Positions 48,091 through 59,207 of a stretch of DNA of 64,000 nt are shown piece by piece. How positions within the stretch are numbered: position 1 is the first letter of the stretch; each line of letters starts with the position of its first letter. The stretch is from Perilla frutescens. Taxonomy: Eukaryota; Streptophyta; Magnoliopsida; Lamiales; Lamiaceae. The DNA lies in assembly GCA_026008535.1 (NCBI GenBank), contig BRKX01000011.1:47848183-47912182 (forward strand), read 5' to 3'. A model generated the notes under the pieces. The model worked only from the letters and a program-made list of their open reading frames with translations, was not told where the DNA came from and did no database searches. The position numbers were made by a program, and so were the translations under genes.

Positions 48091-51000
48091 ATGGCGGACA
48101 AGAAGAAAGTTGAAGCCTCTACCAACGAAAACGGTACACTTTTCATTTCTGTAACAAGAACACATATTCAAAAGAACTGTACAAAAAAGTTAGGGTTTGA
48201 ACATATTTTAAACTTGTTGCGGGGGTTTTTTTTTTAACACTAGGAAAGCAAGCATAAACTTGTTATAATTCTAGCATGATTCTCGTAATATAATACCATA
48301 CGTGTGCCGAATTTTTAAATGGTGAAAAAAGTAAGACAGTAAAGTTAATTTTTTTTAAATGCCATAATAATCAAGATACCATGTTTAATATAACATAGAG
48401 AAGCCCCATTTTTAGCATGTTCTAAAACCTAGTTTTAACATAGTTTTAAAGGAATATTTAAAATCATTTTTCTAGCGTACTCTTTAATGGTGTTTTAAAT
48501 GATATGTTTAACATTGGAAAGCGTAGACCAAATTTTATCCAGATTTAACGTACTTTTACAGTTCTATTTATAAGAATTGTTTTAGCATAGTCCATAATGT
48601 TGTTTTAGCATGAGTAAATTCCAGTTTTAGCATCTCTCTGTGAGTCTTTTATATTGACAATGTTGAGTGATTGTGTGTTATGTAAACGTATATAGATACT
48701 TTGAAGCGTAAAAATCCAGAAACAAATTCATCTAGAGAAATTGATGCAACAAATGCTGAAAGAAGAATGAAAGCAAGGAATGACAAGGAGAGACAAAAAC
48801 AAATTAAATCTCAATTTCTTGCTCGCATTCTTGAAGAAGAACTTGATTCTCAAAAAGATAAAGCTCAGTGTTCATCATCGAAAGTTGAGATGGTCATGGA
48901 GAAGAATACAAAGAAGCCAGAAGTTTGGCCATCACTGAAGAGCAGAGCACTCCCAGCACCTCTGACAAAAGCAATTAGGAGAATGAATGATGCATAGAAG
49001 GAAGCTGTCATTAGTATAGGATTTGGAGATATCCTACAGTTGAATGTGATGAATATGCCTCAAAAGTTGAGCTTTTGGATTCTAGATAATTTCAATCCAA
49101 GGCGCTGCCAGATTGAACTTCCAAATAATGGAGGTAGTGTTCCAATTACTGAGCATGATGTTGCAATCGCGTTTGGGTTTCCATAAGGTGAAACACTTGT
49201 CGAAAGAAGGAAAATGAATCATCCATGTAAGCTTATGCATAGCTGGAGAAAGGAGGTGAAGAAACAAAAGTACAAAATCCTATCGTCTGACATTGTTACA
49301 AAGATGATCGAGGATGTTGAAGGTGGAAGGTGGTTCAAGATACATTTCATGGTCTTGCTGACAAGTTGCCTTATAGAAAATGGAGGCAACGGTTATTTAG
49401 CTCCAAAGATCATGCATCTGTTAGATGATATTGAGAATGTGTCGAAATTCAACTGGTGTGAATTCACACTTAGAGCCTTGGTTGAGTATGCAAGTACCTG
49501 GCACACAAATAAGGAAAAAGACTTCACAGGCCCTATCTTGTTCTTGACTGTAAGACTCCATATCTATATTTCATTTTAGCAAATATTTGTATAAATTTTA
49601 CACTATTTTTTATTATTATCAATACTAATTAGTAAAATAATTGAACAATGCAACAACTTGTGTATGTCGATAGGGTAGTCCTGTACACGAGATAGGTACC
49701 CAGATCTGTGCTGCTGATACAACAATGGACAAATACTTTGTTAGTTGACAGAGAAGAACTGGAAGAGAGTGCAGGTGGTTTGGGTTAGGGTCAGTTTCTG
49801 AACCTTATTATGGTGAGGAGGATGAGACAGATGAAGATGAAGGAGACGAAGTTGAAGAAGAGGAAGATGAAGGAGAGGAAGATGAGGAAAATGAGGAAGA
49901 GGAAGAGGATGTGACTCACCATTCTGATCCCAGTCCGAGCTGCTCCCAACAACCTATTGAGAAAATTCGGAAAGGGATAATGAAGAATGCAAAGATAGTT
50001 GTTGTAGCTATCGAAAAAATAATTACTATTGTCAATGATGCTCCGCATGAGATGCTGAGAAAAAAAGAATTCAAGAGGATGGTTCAAGCTGCACTTCTGG
50101 TGACAAAGGCAGAATCATCTGAGCAAAATGTAAACACAACACCAGAAATTGATGATGATTTCTGGGCCTGTCCAGAGCACATTGCTACGATTGAGGAGTT
50201 AGAGAAAGCTGCATTGAGAAGAGATGATGTCAAGAGGAAGTTAGATGGTTTCCTTACTCTGAGCCTTGATGATAACTATGAGAGATGGGACGCAGTCCTC
50301 AAAGTTGCTCAGGAGAATGAAATGATGATGACAGATGAAAATGAAGAAAGAATTGCTGGAGAGAATGAGCCATTGGTACCTCTTCACACTCAAGATGAAG
50401 ATGAATATGTTACTCCTATTCATTTTGGACCAACTATGAGTGATGAAGAGCATACAGAGAAAGGTACTGCTGAGGAAGGAGATGAAGGAGAACAGACTGA
50501 GAAGATACCTGAGGAAGAAGGTGAAGGTCAAAAGAAAGATGATGTAAGTAATATTCTGCCATTGATTTTGCATTGAATATCTTGCTCAGATTATTGTCAT
50601 CTTAATATCAGAAGCATACTACAAACTTACAGGTTGCTGAGACAAATACTGAGAAGGTTGCTGGAAATGCTGTTACTCAAGAAGAAGAACATGAACATGA
50701 GAAAGAGCATGATGTAAGTATTTTAGCATGACATGTAACTCATTTTAGCATGATCAATCACATATTTTAGCATCAATCTGTAATTGAATGTAGCATTTCC
50801 TGAAAAACTAACAATAACACAATAATCAAAACTTGCAGGCTGTTGATAAAAACACAGAGAAACAAAGTCAAGCTGTGGAGAAAATTGTTGACACTCCACA
50901 TGAAGAAGAACAAGTTTGTAATGTTGAAGAAGAATCTGTAAGTTACATTTTAGCATGCTTTATAAATCATTTGAGCATTGTCAAATATATATTTTAGCAT

Positions 51001-52763
51001 CAGTCTGTAATTCAAATTAGCATTACCTGAAAAACTAATAATCACACAATAATCAAAACTTCTAGGGTGTTCATAAAAACACAGACAAAGAAGATCAAGC
51101 TGTGGAGCAAACTGATGACACTCCACACGAAGAGGAACAAGTTTCTACTGCTGAAGAAGAATCTGTAAGTTACATTTTAGCATTCTGTATAAATCATTTT
51201 ACAAATTTGTCCAAATTTACTTTAGCATGCACTACCTTTCCAAGCAAAACATTGATAAGATATTATATAAAATTTTCAGTGTCGTCGCGCTGTGAGAAAG
51301 GATAAGAAAAAGATTGTTGAGAAGGATTCTGAGGCTGAGGTAAATAAATATTAAATGATTTACATATTATTATACTTTATAAAATTTTATCATGATAACC
51401 AATCTTGGCGTAACAACTATGATTTCGTATAATCGTGTAGGGATACACAAGAATGGTCACAAGGACTAAATCATCTTTGAAAAAAACTGACAAGATTGTA
51501 TCTCCTTACCAAGAGAGAGCAATAACAACAAATGAAAAGTTGACCAAGATTGAGAAGGAATTGTACATGTGGTTGATGATGAATGAGGAAGCAAATGAGT
51601 AATTTTCATATATGGTCCTTCAATATTTTTTCATATTATAAAATAAAATTATTTTGAAAACATCTAACAAAGAACTGATTTTTGCAGAAATGATTTTCTT
51701 TATTCGGATGATGATGTCTTCATTGGAAGGAATGAATTGAAGACATTAGCTCCTGGAGCATACGTTAGCTATGCCGTTATTGATGTGTGGAGCACCATCC
51801 TGAATCAGAAAGAAAAATTGAAAGCTCCAAACTCCCCGAGAAGATTCTTCAGTTCAACGGACACAACTGTAAGTGATTTGGAGATCTTCAGTCCGATGCT
51901 AAAATGTTTATATCTATATGCTAATATGTGCATTCCACGGTGCTAAAATTGTTATACTGAGGCTTTTTTTGTATATTGTACAGTGGAAAACAATTTCAGA
52001 GCCTGTTGCAGCATGGGATGAGGAGAAAAGAATGTCCAAATTTTGTGAGACACTGCTTGGAGAGATTCAAAGGTTCAAAATGCTCAACATTGCAGAAATT
52101 GAAATGGTAAAACAAATATATACATAATATTTTTAATTATAGAAGAACAAAACTCAGATTATCTTACTATTCATGTGCAGTTCCTCTTTCCCATATACAA
52201 GTCAAACCATTACTATATTGTTTCCATCTGTCTTCGCAAAAACAAAGTCGACATACTCGACAACTCTTCAGTGCTAGATGGTGAAGAAAGAGTCAAGTAT
52301 GGTGACATCCCCGAACTCACGGTATGAACAACTAAACAAATACAAATGTTAAATATTCATCAGAACACGACTAACAATCAAAAATATACAGGTCAAATTT
52401 CTGGTACAATTCTTGAGGAATAATGGACAAAGTAGAAAAGCGGCACAACTGTTGAAGAATTTCAACTTTGCTGAGAGACTGAAGATGCCGTGGAGGAATG
52501 AAACCAACAAAATTGACTGTGGGGTATTTGCGATGAGACATTTGGAAACATACAAGGGAGACGGCCTGAAGAATTGGAAATGTGGAATAAAGCCAAACAA
52601 TCTCAAACAGCTCAGGTTTATGAGAGCCAAATATTGTGCTGCAATTCTCAGTGCAGACAGTAATATCCAAGCTGTGAGGAACAAAGCAGAGGCAAGTTTA
52701 TTCTACAGGATGTTAAGTCAAGATGGTCTGATCAGTGCTGGAGAATTTCTTCTATCTCAGTGA
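48091..52763 (+). pseudogene. ULP-B: second Ulp1-like cysteine protease, disrupted
   Basis: Inferred exons are 48091-48133, 48696-49549, about 49657-50543, 50633-50713, 50839-50937, 51066-51164, 51280-51339, 51441-51598, 51688-51868, 51984-52106, 52181-52321 and 52392-52763. The first exon is 43 nt as in ULP-A, and the 181 and 123 nt exons match ULP-A in size and phase. Compared with ULP-A it adds an acidic Glu/Asp tract (about 49820-49912), a tandemly duplicated 99 nt exon and a basic linker. The protease domain keeps SNHYYIVSI (His), DILDNSS (Asp) and IDCGVFAMRHLE (Cys). Damage: TAG at 48995, TAA at 49184, TAG at 49693, a 1-base deletion near 49777, and CAA in place of the CAG acceptor before exon 3 (49656). 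The second half is intact from 49790 on and might still be expressed from an internal start. Confidence 0.78.
50714..51164 (+). repeat. Tandemly duplicated intron-exon unit in ULP-B
   Basis: Two successive units of about 225 bases each contain an intron (GTAAGTA...TTTTAGCAT...CACAATAATCAAAACTT...AG) followed by a 99 nt exon encoding KNTEK...AVEK...DTPHEEEQV...EEES or a close variant. The copies differ at scattered positions. The duplication preserves reading frame because exon length is a multiple of three. Confidence 0.85.
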
Positions 52764-53847
52764 TTTGTAATCTTAAACAAATTCTACTACTATTCTCAAG
52801 ACAATTTATCATGAACATTATGTTTATTAATATTAGATTAATTGCATAATAGTTAGTTAGGTTAATGAATATTAATATTAGTATTAGTATTAGGTTAATG
52901 GATATTTTCTGTGATGGATATTTGCAAGTCTTACTTTTAGTATTTAAGCCGTTTTAACCAACATGCTATTGTTTTTTTGATTTTGGCATCATAGCATTTG
53001 TCTACTAATTTAGCATCCTACTTCACTCGTTTTAGCCTTATTGATTACACATTTTAGCATGAGTTTATAAACAAAATATGCAATGATGATTTAACTTGAA
53101 TGTGACACAATACAACCTATTTGGAGACGGTGAACCCTAATGGTAATCTCATAGTTACTAATTGAGATCATATAAACCCTAGTTGGGAATGGTGAACCCT
53201 ACTGGAAAATGTCACACCAAATTTAGCCTCATACGTTTTTCATTTTAGCATGTTCTCATCAACGGTGATTTCATTGGAATGAAACCCAATATACCCTATT
53301 TGGGGATGGTGAACCCTAATGGAAATCTCACAACTAGTAATTGAGATCATATAAACCCTAATTGGGAATGGTGAACCCTACTGGAAAATGTCACACCAAA
53401 TTTAGCCTCATACGTTTTTCATTTTAGCATGTTCTCATGAACGGTGATTTCATTGGAATGAAACCCAATATACCCTATTTGGGGATGGTGAACCCTAATG
53501 GGAATCTCAAAACTAGTAATTGAGATCATATAAACCCTAATTGGGAATGGTGAACCCTACTGGAAAATGTTACACCAAATTTAGCCTCCTATTTGAACAA
53601 TTTTAGCCCCATGCATTTCTCATTTTAGCATCTTCTCATGAACAAAATATGCACAAGGAATCTGATAACATATTCTGCATAGTCACTGTGATTAATAAAA
53701 CTTAATAGTAATACAATTACTGCAAAGCAAATGTAATAAACACTTTTATTAAAAATCATATATATTGTTCAAAATGAATGTACTGAAAAAAAATTCACAA
53801 ACATGATAAAACATCATATTGAACTATACCCAATCACTATAATAACA
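52764..53847. other. Convergent spacer of E5 with 179 bp tandem repeat
   Basis: Between the stop codons of ULP-B and the transposase. It must hold both 3' ends. A tandem array occupies 53100-53620. Sparse TTTTAGCAT words remain in + orientation. No coding sequence seen. Confidence 0.6.
53100..53620 (+). repeat. Tandem repeat, 179 bp unit, nearly three copies
   Basis: The landmark GGTGAACCCTAATGG occurs at about 53129, 53308 and 53487. Each unit has several AACCCTA-type words (GTGAACCCTAATGG, ATAAACCCTA, GTGAACCCTACTGG), a TTTAGCCTCATACG stretch and a TTTTAGCATGTTCTCAT motif. Confidence 0.85.
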
Positions 53848-56800
53848 TCAAAATGGACAGTTCCTAGCATCGTGATCAGACAAGTTATGACAATTGCTGC
53901 ACATTCTGGGTGCTTTGTTCTCCTTTCTCTTCCTTGCCTCATTTTTAGAAATCAAACGACTGCCGCTACCTTTTGTTTTAACTGGAAGTGGTGGATGAAC
54001 AACAACTTCAGAAGGTGCATGTAAATCGTAGAATTGCTCAAACATGACTGTCTTTCTATGTGAAGTAGAACCCTCCATATCACCATACTGAAACAATGCT
54101 TTCAACTTCTGCAAGCCCGCTAAAAATGAATTCATCTTCTCCACATCACGCTCAACATAGCCCAAACAAGAATAAAACTCTGAAAACAACTGATTTAGCA
54201 AACTCCTATTATTATCCGAGATAATAGATTTACCAAATACCTCAACACCACCACCATGAATATGCTTAGCTAATGCAGTTCTTGTCCAATGGGAAGCAAT
54301 ATATTTAGATGGTATTGAAACTATTTTCAGATGCTTTAACAAGAGGAAAACATGAGAACACAATATGCCATCCCTAATAAATTTCTTACAGCTACATTCA
54401 ACAATATCTTCTTCTTTGTTGTATGTCACCGTGTGAGTAATCTTACCCCCATCATCAACATCATACAGCAGCCCAAAATCACAGTGATTAATTCCTGCAA
54501 CATTACATTTAAAACACGAAGCCACAATTTCTTCTTGCACCTTGTTAAACATTTCAGAAGTGTAAATACTAGCTGCATGTTTTTCAATTTCCAATGGAGT
54601 CTTTGTTATTGGAACGGTTGATTCATCAAGACTCTCTTGCAGATCATATGCATGTCTCTGTGCATCAATAGCACTATCAAAATGCATAAAAAATTCAACT
54701 AGATTTGATCTGAAATTGATGTAGCGGTTGAATAGACTGTTAGAACTCTCTGAAATTGAAGTTGTTCTACAGAGACCACTCATTGGTAGTTCCCTAAAAT
54801 AGGCAGGAATCCAATATTCTCGAATGGTAAAAATAGAATTGAACCAACTATCAGTAGTCAGACAATAGTCCACCATGATATTATTTCATTTCAAATCAAA
54901 ATCTGGAGGTTCATTGTAATCTGACCAAACAGCATCACTTAATCTCTTCATGAACGATTCATCTTTCCTCAGCGTACGAGGAGCCTTTTCAGGAACCTTC
55001 ATCATGATATGCCACATACAGAGCCTATGCCTAGAATCAGGAAAAGATTGTTCTACTGCAATCTTCAATGCAGGGTCTTGATCAGTGATTATCATACCAG
55101 GAGAATTCCCCATACATTTGAGAAACTTCTCAAATACCCAAGAATACGACTCATTATCTTCACCTGACAGCAAACTAGCACCAAAACATACGCATTTACC
55201 ATGGTTGTCCTTCCCAGTGAAAGGAGCAAATATCATGTTATACCTATCATTAAAACAAAAGAGAAAACACTAAGTACTACTGAAAGAAATAAAATACATC
55301 ATGGGTTCAATGGTAACATATATGAAACAGAATGCTAAAATGTTGTATACACAATGCTAAAACTTTATACCCGAGATGCTAAAACTATATTATACCTCAA
55401 TTTATATATATAATGTTAAAATTAGAACAGAATGCTAAAATGGTATATCCATAATGTTAAAACTCTATACCCAAAGATGCTAAAATTAGAAAACATGACA
55501 TACCTGTTCAAACTATATGTTGAATCAAACGAAACAACATCACCAAAAGCAGCATAATTTCTCCTTGACAGAGCATCAGCCCAAAAAATGCGTGTCAGTC
55601 TGTCCTCTTTGCCAACACAATACTCAAAAAAGAAGCCAGCATGTGATTGTTGCCTTAAATGAAACTTATCCAATACCATTTGAGCATCAGCCCCATGAAT
55701 GTATGCTCTCAAGTCACGAGCATGATTCTTGAAATCAACTCCAGTGCAACCTACATCAGAATAGCTCCCAACACCTTCCTTAAAAAGCCTATAAGATCTC
55801 ATTGCACCTATGTTTGCTCTAGCACAATTCAAAACAAAATTCTTGTGCACATCATCTAAATTTCTGTTCACCTTCATAAATCTTTTGAAATCATCCGAAA
55901 CTAACGGGTGAGAATGACGTTCTTCAAACAATTTAACAATGTATCCTTTCTCACAACAAAACCTGAACACAATACGAGCCCTACAATTAGATCTTTTAGA
56001 GACTCTACGCTTCTTTGTTTTAACTGCATCACTTGAATCACCAACCTTAACTACTGCATTCTTCTCACCCTCTCGACTACAGTAAACATATTTCCATATA
56101 GTTGTACCATCTTTAGATTTCTTCTCTGATCCAAGACGAATGTCAAAACCAGATGATTGTGCATAGATCCTATAAAATTTCACAACCTCATCCAAAGTTT
56201 TAAAACTTTGTTCAACAGTTGGCTTCAATTCACAATGTGGTATAAAATATTCTGTCATGCCAGGAGATATCTCTACAGTCATATTACTATGCTCACTTGA
56301 AACAGAAGACTCTGAAACATTAAAATAAAAAAAATTATAAACTGAACAAGGTAAAATAATAATACAATCACATCAAGAGATATTCAGAGACACAAATTTT
56401 AGCATTAGCTATGTAACATTCTAGCATCGTTCAACATACATTTTAGCAACAAAATAATCTAATGTTTGCATGGTGTGTGTAAAATTATATAGCCAAGTCA
56501 CAACATTTTTTGTAAATGTTTGAGAGAGTGCGATATAAAACCAGCATCTTATAATGCTAAAACACATGTTACGAAATGCTAAAACAAACACATTAACATG
56601 CTAAAATGTCTTATATTACGTATTCAATAAACAGATCAAATTGATGCATCTGTATATTCTCAAACTAAACCCTAGCATTCCTAACAATTAGAAAACGAAT
56701 GATACAACACAAAACTGAACAAAAACAGATCAAATCAATAAAAATAAAAACGTAAATAAACTCCAATAGAACGAATTGTAGAATCAATAGGATACAACGA

Positions 56801-56869
56801 ATTCGAAATTAATCACCATTAAAACTGAATCAAACAATGCAAAATTTAAAACATACCTGGAGTCGCCAT
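53848..56869 (-). pseudogene. FAR1-type MULE transposase with one in-frame stop
   Basis: Exons on the minus strand are 56857-56869 (13 nt, MATP), 55504-56311 and 53848-55243, giving 738 codons in one frame. Domains in order: a FAR1-type zinc-binding DNA-binding domain (FYRIYAQSSGFDIRLG, then CRARIVF...HSHPLV, about residues 45-145), a MULE DDE transposase core (VVSFDSTYSLNRYN, then IITDQDPAL and SISESSNSLF, about 260-450), a SWIM finger (ECSCKKFIRDGILCSH) and a C-terminal knuckle (CSNCHNLSDHDARNC). MULE transposases cut and paste the element; the host regulators FHY3/FAR1 derive from this group. A TGA at 54886-54888 stands where relatives have Trp (FDLK, then W); the frame continues unbroken beyond it. 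A single G-to-A change explains the loss. Confidence 0.88.
55320..55500 (-). repeat. TGCTAAAA word cluster in transposase intron 2
   Basis: Intron 2 (55244-55503) holds about six ATGCTAAAA or ATGTTAAAA copies, that is TTTTAGCAT on the coding strand. A second cluster lies in and near intron 1 at 56395-56610, mostly in the same orientation after 56555. The words are confined to introns and spacers and avoid exons. Confidence 0.7.
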
Positions 56870-57296
56870 AGAATCAGAGATGTAGAAATTTCACGACAAA
56901 TTGATTTTCAACAATTACAGAAAAAAAAACGATCTTCACAAATAAAAAACCGTGATACAGTTTTTTATCTTCGCTGCAAATTACGAACGAACAAGATCGA
57001 ACTGAGATTTAAGGATTTAAGGAAAAAAATTCGACTGAGATTAAGAATTGAAGGAAAGAATTTCGACTCCAAAAAAAGCAGAAGGATTAAGATGGAAACA
57101 AAAACAGAACAAAAGGTAAGAATTATTAAATTACTATATTACTCCTCTGTCCAGAAAGTTGCCTAAAATTACAACAATGTCACCGTCCCATCACTTAAAT
57201 ATGTTTTAATCTGGGCCGTCCAGATTTACTTAAACAAGGACTAGGATTGGTTCCTAATTCCTACCTAGGGGGAGGGTTCTCATTTGATCCTCTCCC
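56870..57296. other. Transposase leader/promoter side and right terminal repeat of E5
   Basis: Contains the 5' flank of the transposase gene and the right inverted repeat (about 57195-57296). An open + strand frame (56837-57166) has no homology I recognise and is considered a chance antisense frame. Confidence 0.6.
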
Positions 57297-59155
57297 TATA
57301 TATATATATATATATATAAAGACACACACACACACCCAAGTAATTCTGTAATAGTAATTTTATTTTGGGTGAATCTCTCTCATTAATTTTACCTTTCGTT
57401 CTATCTTAATTATCTTCTTAATTTTTAATTGCTCATCACCTCTTTTCCTGTCATGGAATCACGCTTTCTGTAGAGTATTTGCGATTTCACTTGTGATTTT
57501 ATATATGAATTGAAGCCTTCGATCGTCTTCATTAATTACTTGTCATCTAGCTTTGGGTGGATGGAATCCTCTGTAGTCCGAATTTCATGTTACATTCGTA
57601 TGCCAATATCAAAATTGCATAATTTTAATAATATTTCTCATAAAAATAAAATTTATTATAGTATAACTGATCACAATTAATATTTATTGTTAAAAATTAA
57701 ATTTTTTTAAAAAAATATATCTATCCATATTTAGAATAATCAACCCTGAAAAATCAAGAGGTCTCTTGTCCATAATTAAGATGTATGGGCCTAAGCACAT
57801 CATACTGGCCCAGAACTAATAACAAGGAACGTTAAAAAAAAGTACACATTGTTGAACGCATGGACCCCACGTGTTGGAATTTTTTATTTTTTATTTTTTT
57901 GTGATTTTTTTTTATTTTTTTTCCCGAAAATTGTATACCTTAAAATACAATTAGTGAACTCTAAAATTAAAATGATTTAATTTATTTATTTTTTGGAAAT
58001 AAATATAAATATAAACCCTAAAATTGATTTAATGAACCCTAAATTTTAACTGATTTTTTTAAAAAAAATTTGGTGACTCACGCAATGCACTCGTCCAACG
58101 CTAACGCGTGGGCTCGTGCATTGCGCTTGACAATTAATTTAATTTTTTCGAAACAAATATAAATGGTAATTGAAAATTAAAAAAATAAACTAATTTTGAA
58201 ATAAATATATACCCTAAAATGAAATTAGTGAACCCTAAAATAAAAGTGAATGATTTTTTTTGAAATAAATATAACCCCTAATTAAGATTAATAAATCTAA
58301 AAAAAACTCTAAAAAAACACAACATAAACCCCTACAAAATTCTAAAAATTCTAAAAAAAACCTAAAAAACCATGAACCTAAAAAAAACCTAAACTTTTAA
58401 CCTCTAAACATTCATTGGAATAGAAAAATTACAATTTGAACTAAATAAACTCGTATAAGATAAGTAGCAGACCCGTTACTTTTTAAGGATACAAGTGCTA
58501 CTTTTTGAATTTTGAGTGATACTTTTTGTGTTAGAATTGATTGTTATTTTTGACATATTTTTGTTTTGCGGGTCAACGTCGGTCAACATAGGTTAACCCA
58601 TCTGATGAATATATGGGCCTCATGTGATGTACACAAAAATTGCTGAAAAATCAATTATATTGACTAAAAAGGTAAAAATTAAATATTAAAAAATAATCAT
58701 AATTAAATTTTAATTGGGTGGAATAAACCCTAAATAATAATGTAAAATTATAATATAACAAAATAAATTAAAATTGAAGAAAAAAATGGAAAAAAAATTA
58801 ATAATATTGATGTTTGATACACGGTTAACACATAAAACTTTGGAGTAGAGAATCTCATGTGAAGTTCGAGGGCAATAAATTAAGTCGAAATTGTTTAATT
58901 TTTGGTTTAGTTAATTGGTGTTGAACTGCTGGAACAGAAGCCCTTAGCTACTGTCGAAATCATCCTGTTTCTTTATCTTGAGACTTCCTCAGACTGCAAC
59001 ATGTGTGTGTGTCGGAAAATTAACTCATTATCCCAATTAATGTTGCAACATACAGATGCTTTTTTCCCGCTCGATCTTTATGTTTATTACCATCATATCA
59101 TCTCCATCCATTTCCCACCTTCGAATCAGTTGTCATCCTCATTGATTTTTTTTTA

Positions 59156-59207
<52 letters not shown>

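Larger units (their letters stand above)
43433..57296. mobile_element. E5: 13.9 kb coding MULE with FAR1-type transposase and two Ulp1-like genes
   Basis: The left terminus GGGATGGGATCTGGTGAGAACC and the reverse complement of the right terminus GGGAGAGGATCAAATGAGAACC match, and continue through CTAGGTGAGAACCGGGAACC against CTAGGTAGGAATTAGGAACC and a GGACGG-like segment. TA tracts flank both ends. It encodes two Ulp1-type protease genes on the + strand and one MULE transposase on the - strand, converging near 53 kb. TTTTAGCA words fill its introns and spacers on the coding strand of each gene. Plant MULEs carrying Ulp1-like proteases (Kaonashi-type) are known, often without clear inverted repeats. 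All three genes carry inactivating changes. Confidence 0.88.

Noticed and set aside
53100..53620. Interstitial telomere repeat
   Set aside because: AACCCTA-type words occur, but not in head-to-tail TTTAGGG arrays; they belong to a 179 bp unit.
56837..57166. 109-codon basic frame on the + strand near the right end of E5
   Set aside because: It is antisense to the transposase start and leader and enters the terminal repeat region; Lys/Arg-rich composition comes from A-rich DNA and no domain is recognisable.
30517..57296. Helitron interpretation of the elements flanked by TA
   Set aside because: The elements have clear terminal inverted repeats, do not show TC...CTRR ends with a 3' hairpin, and E5 encodes a MULE transposase, not Rep/helicase.
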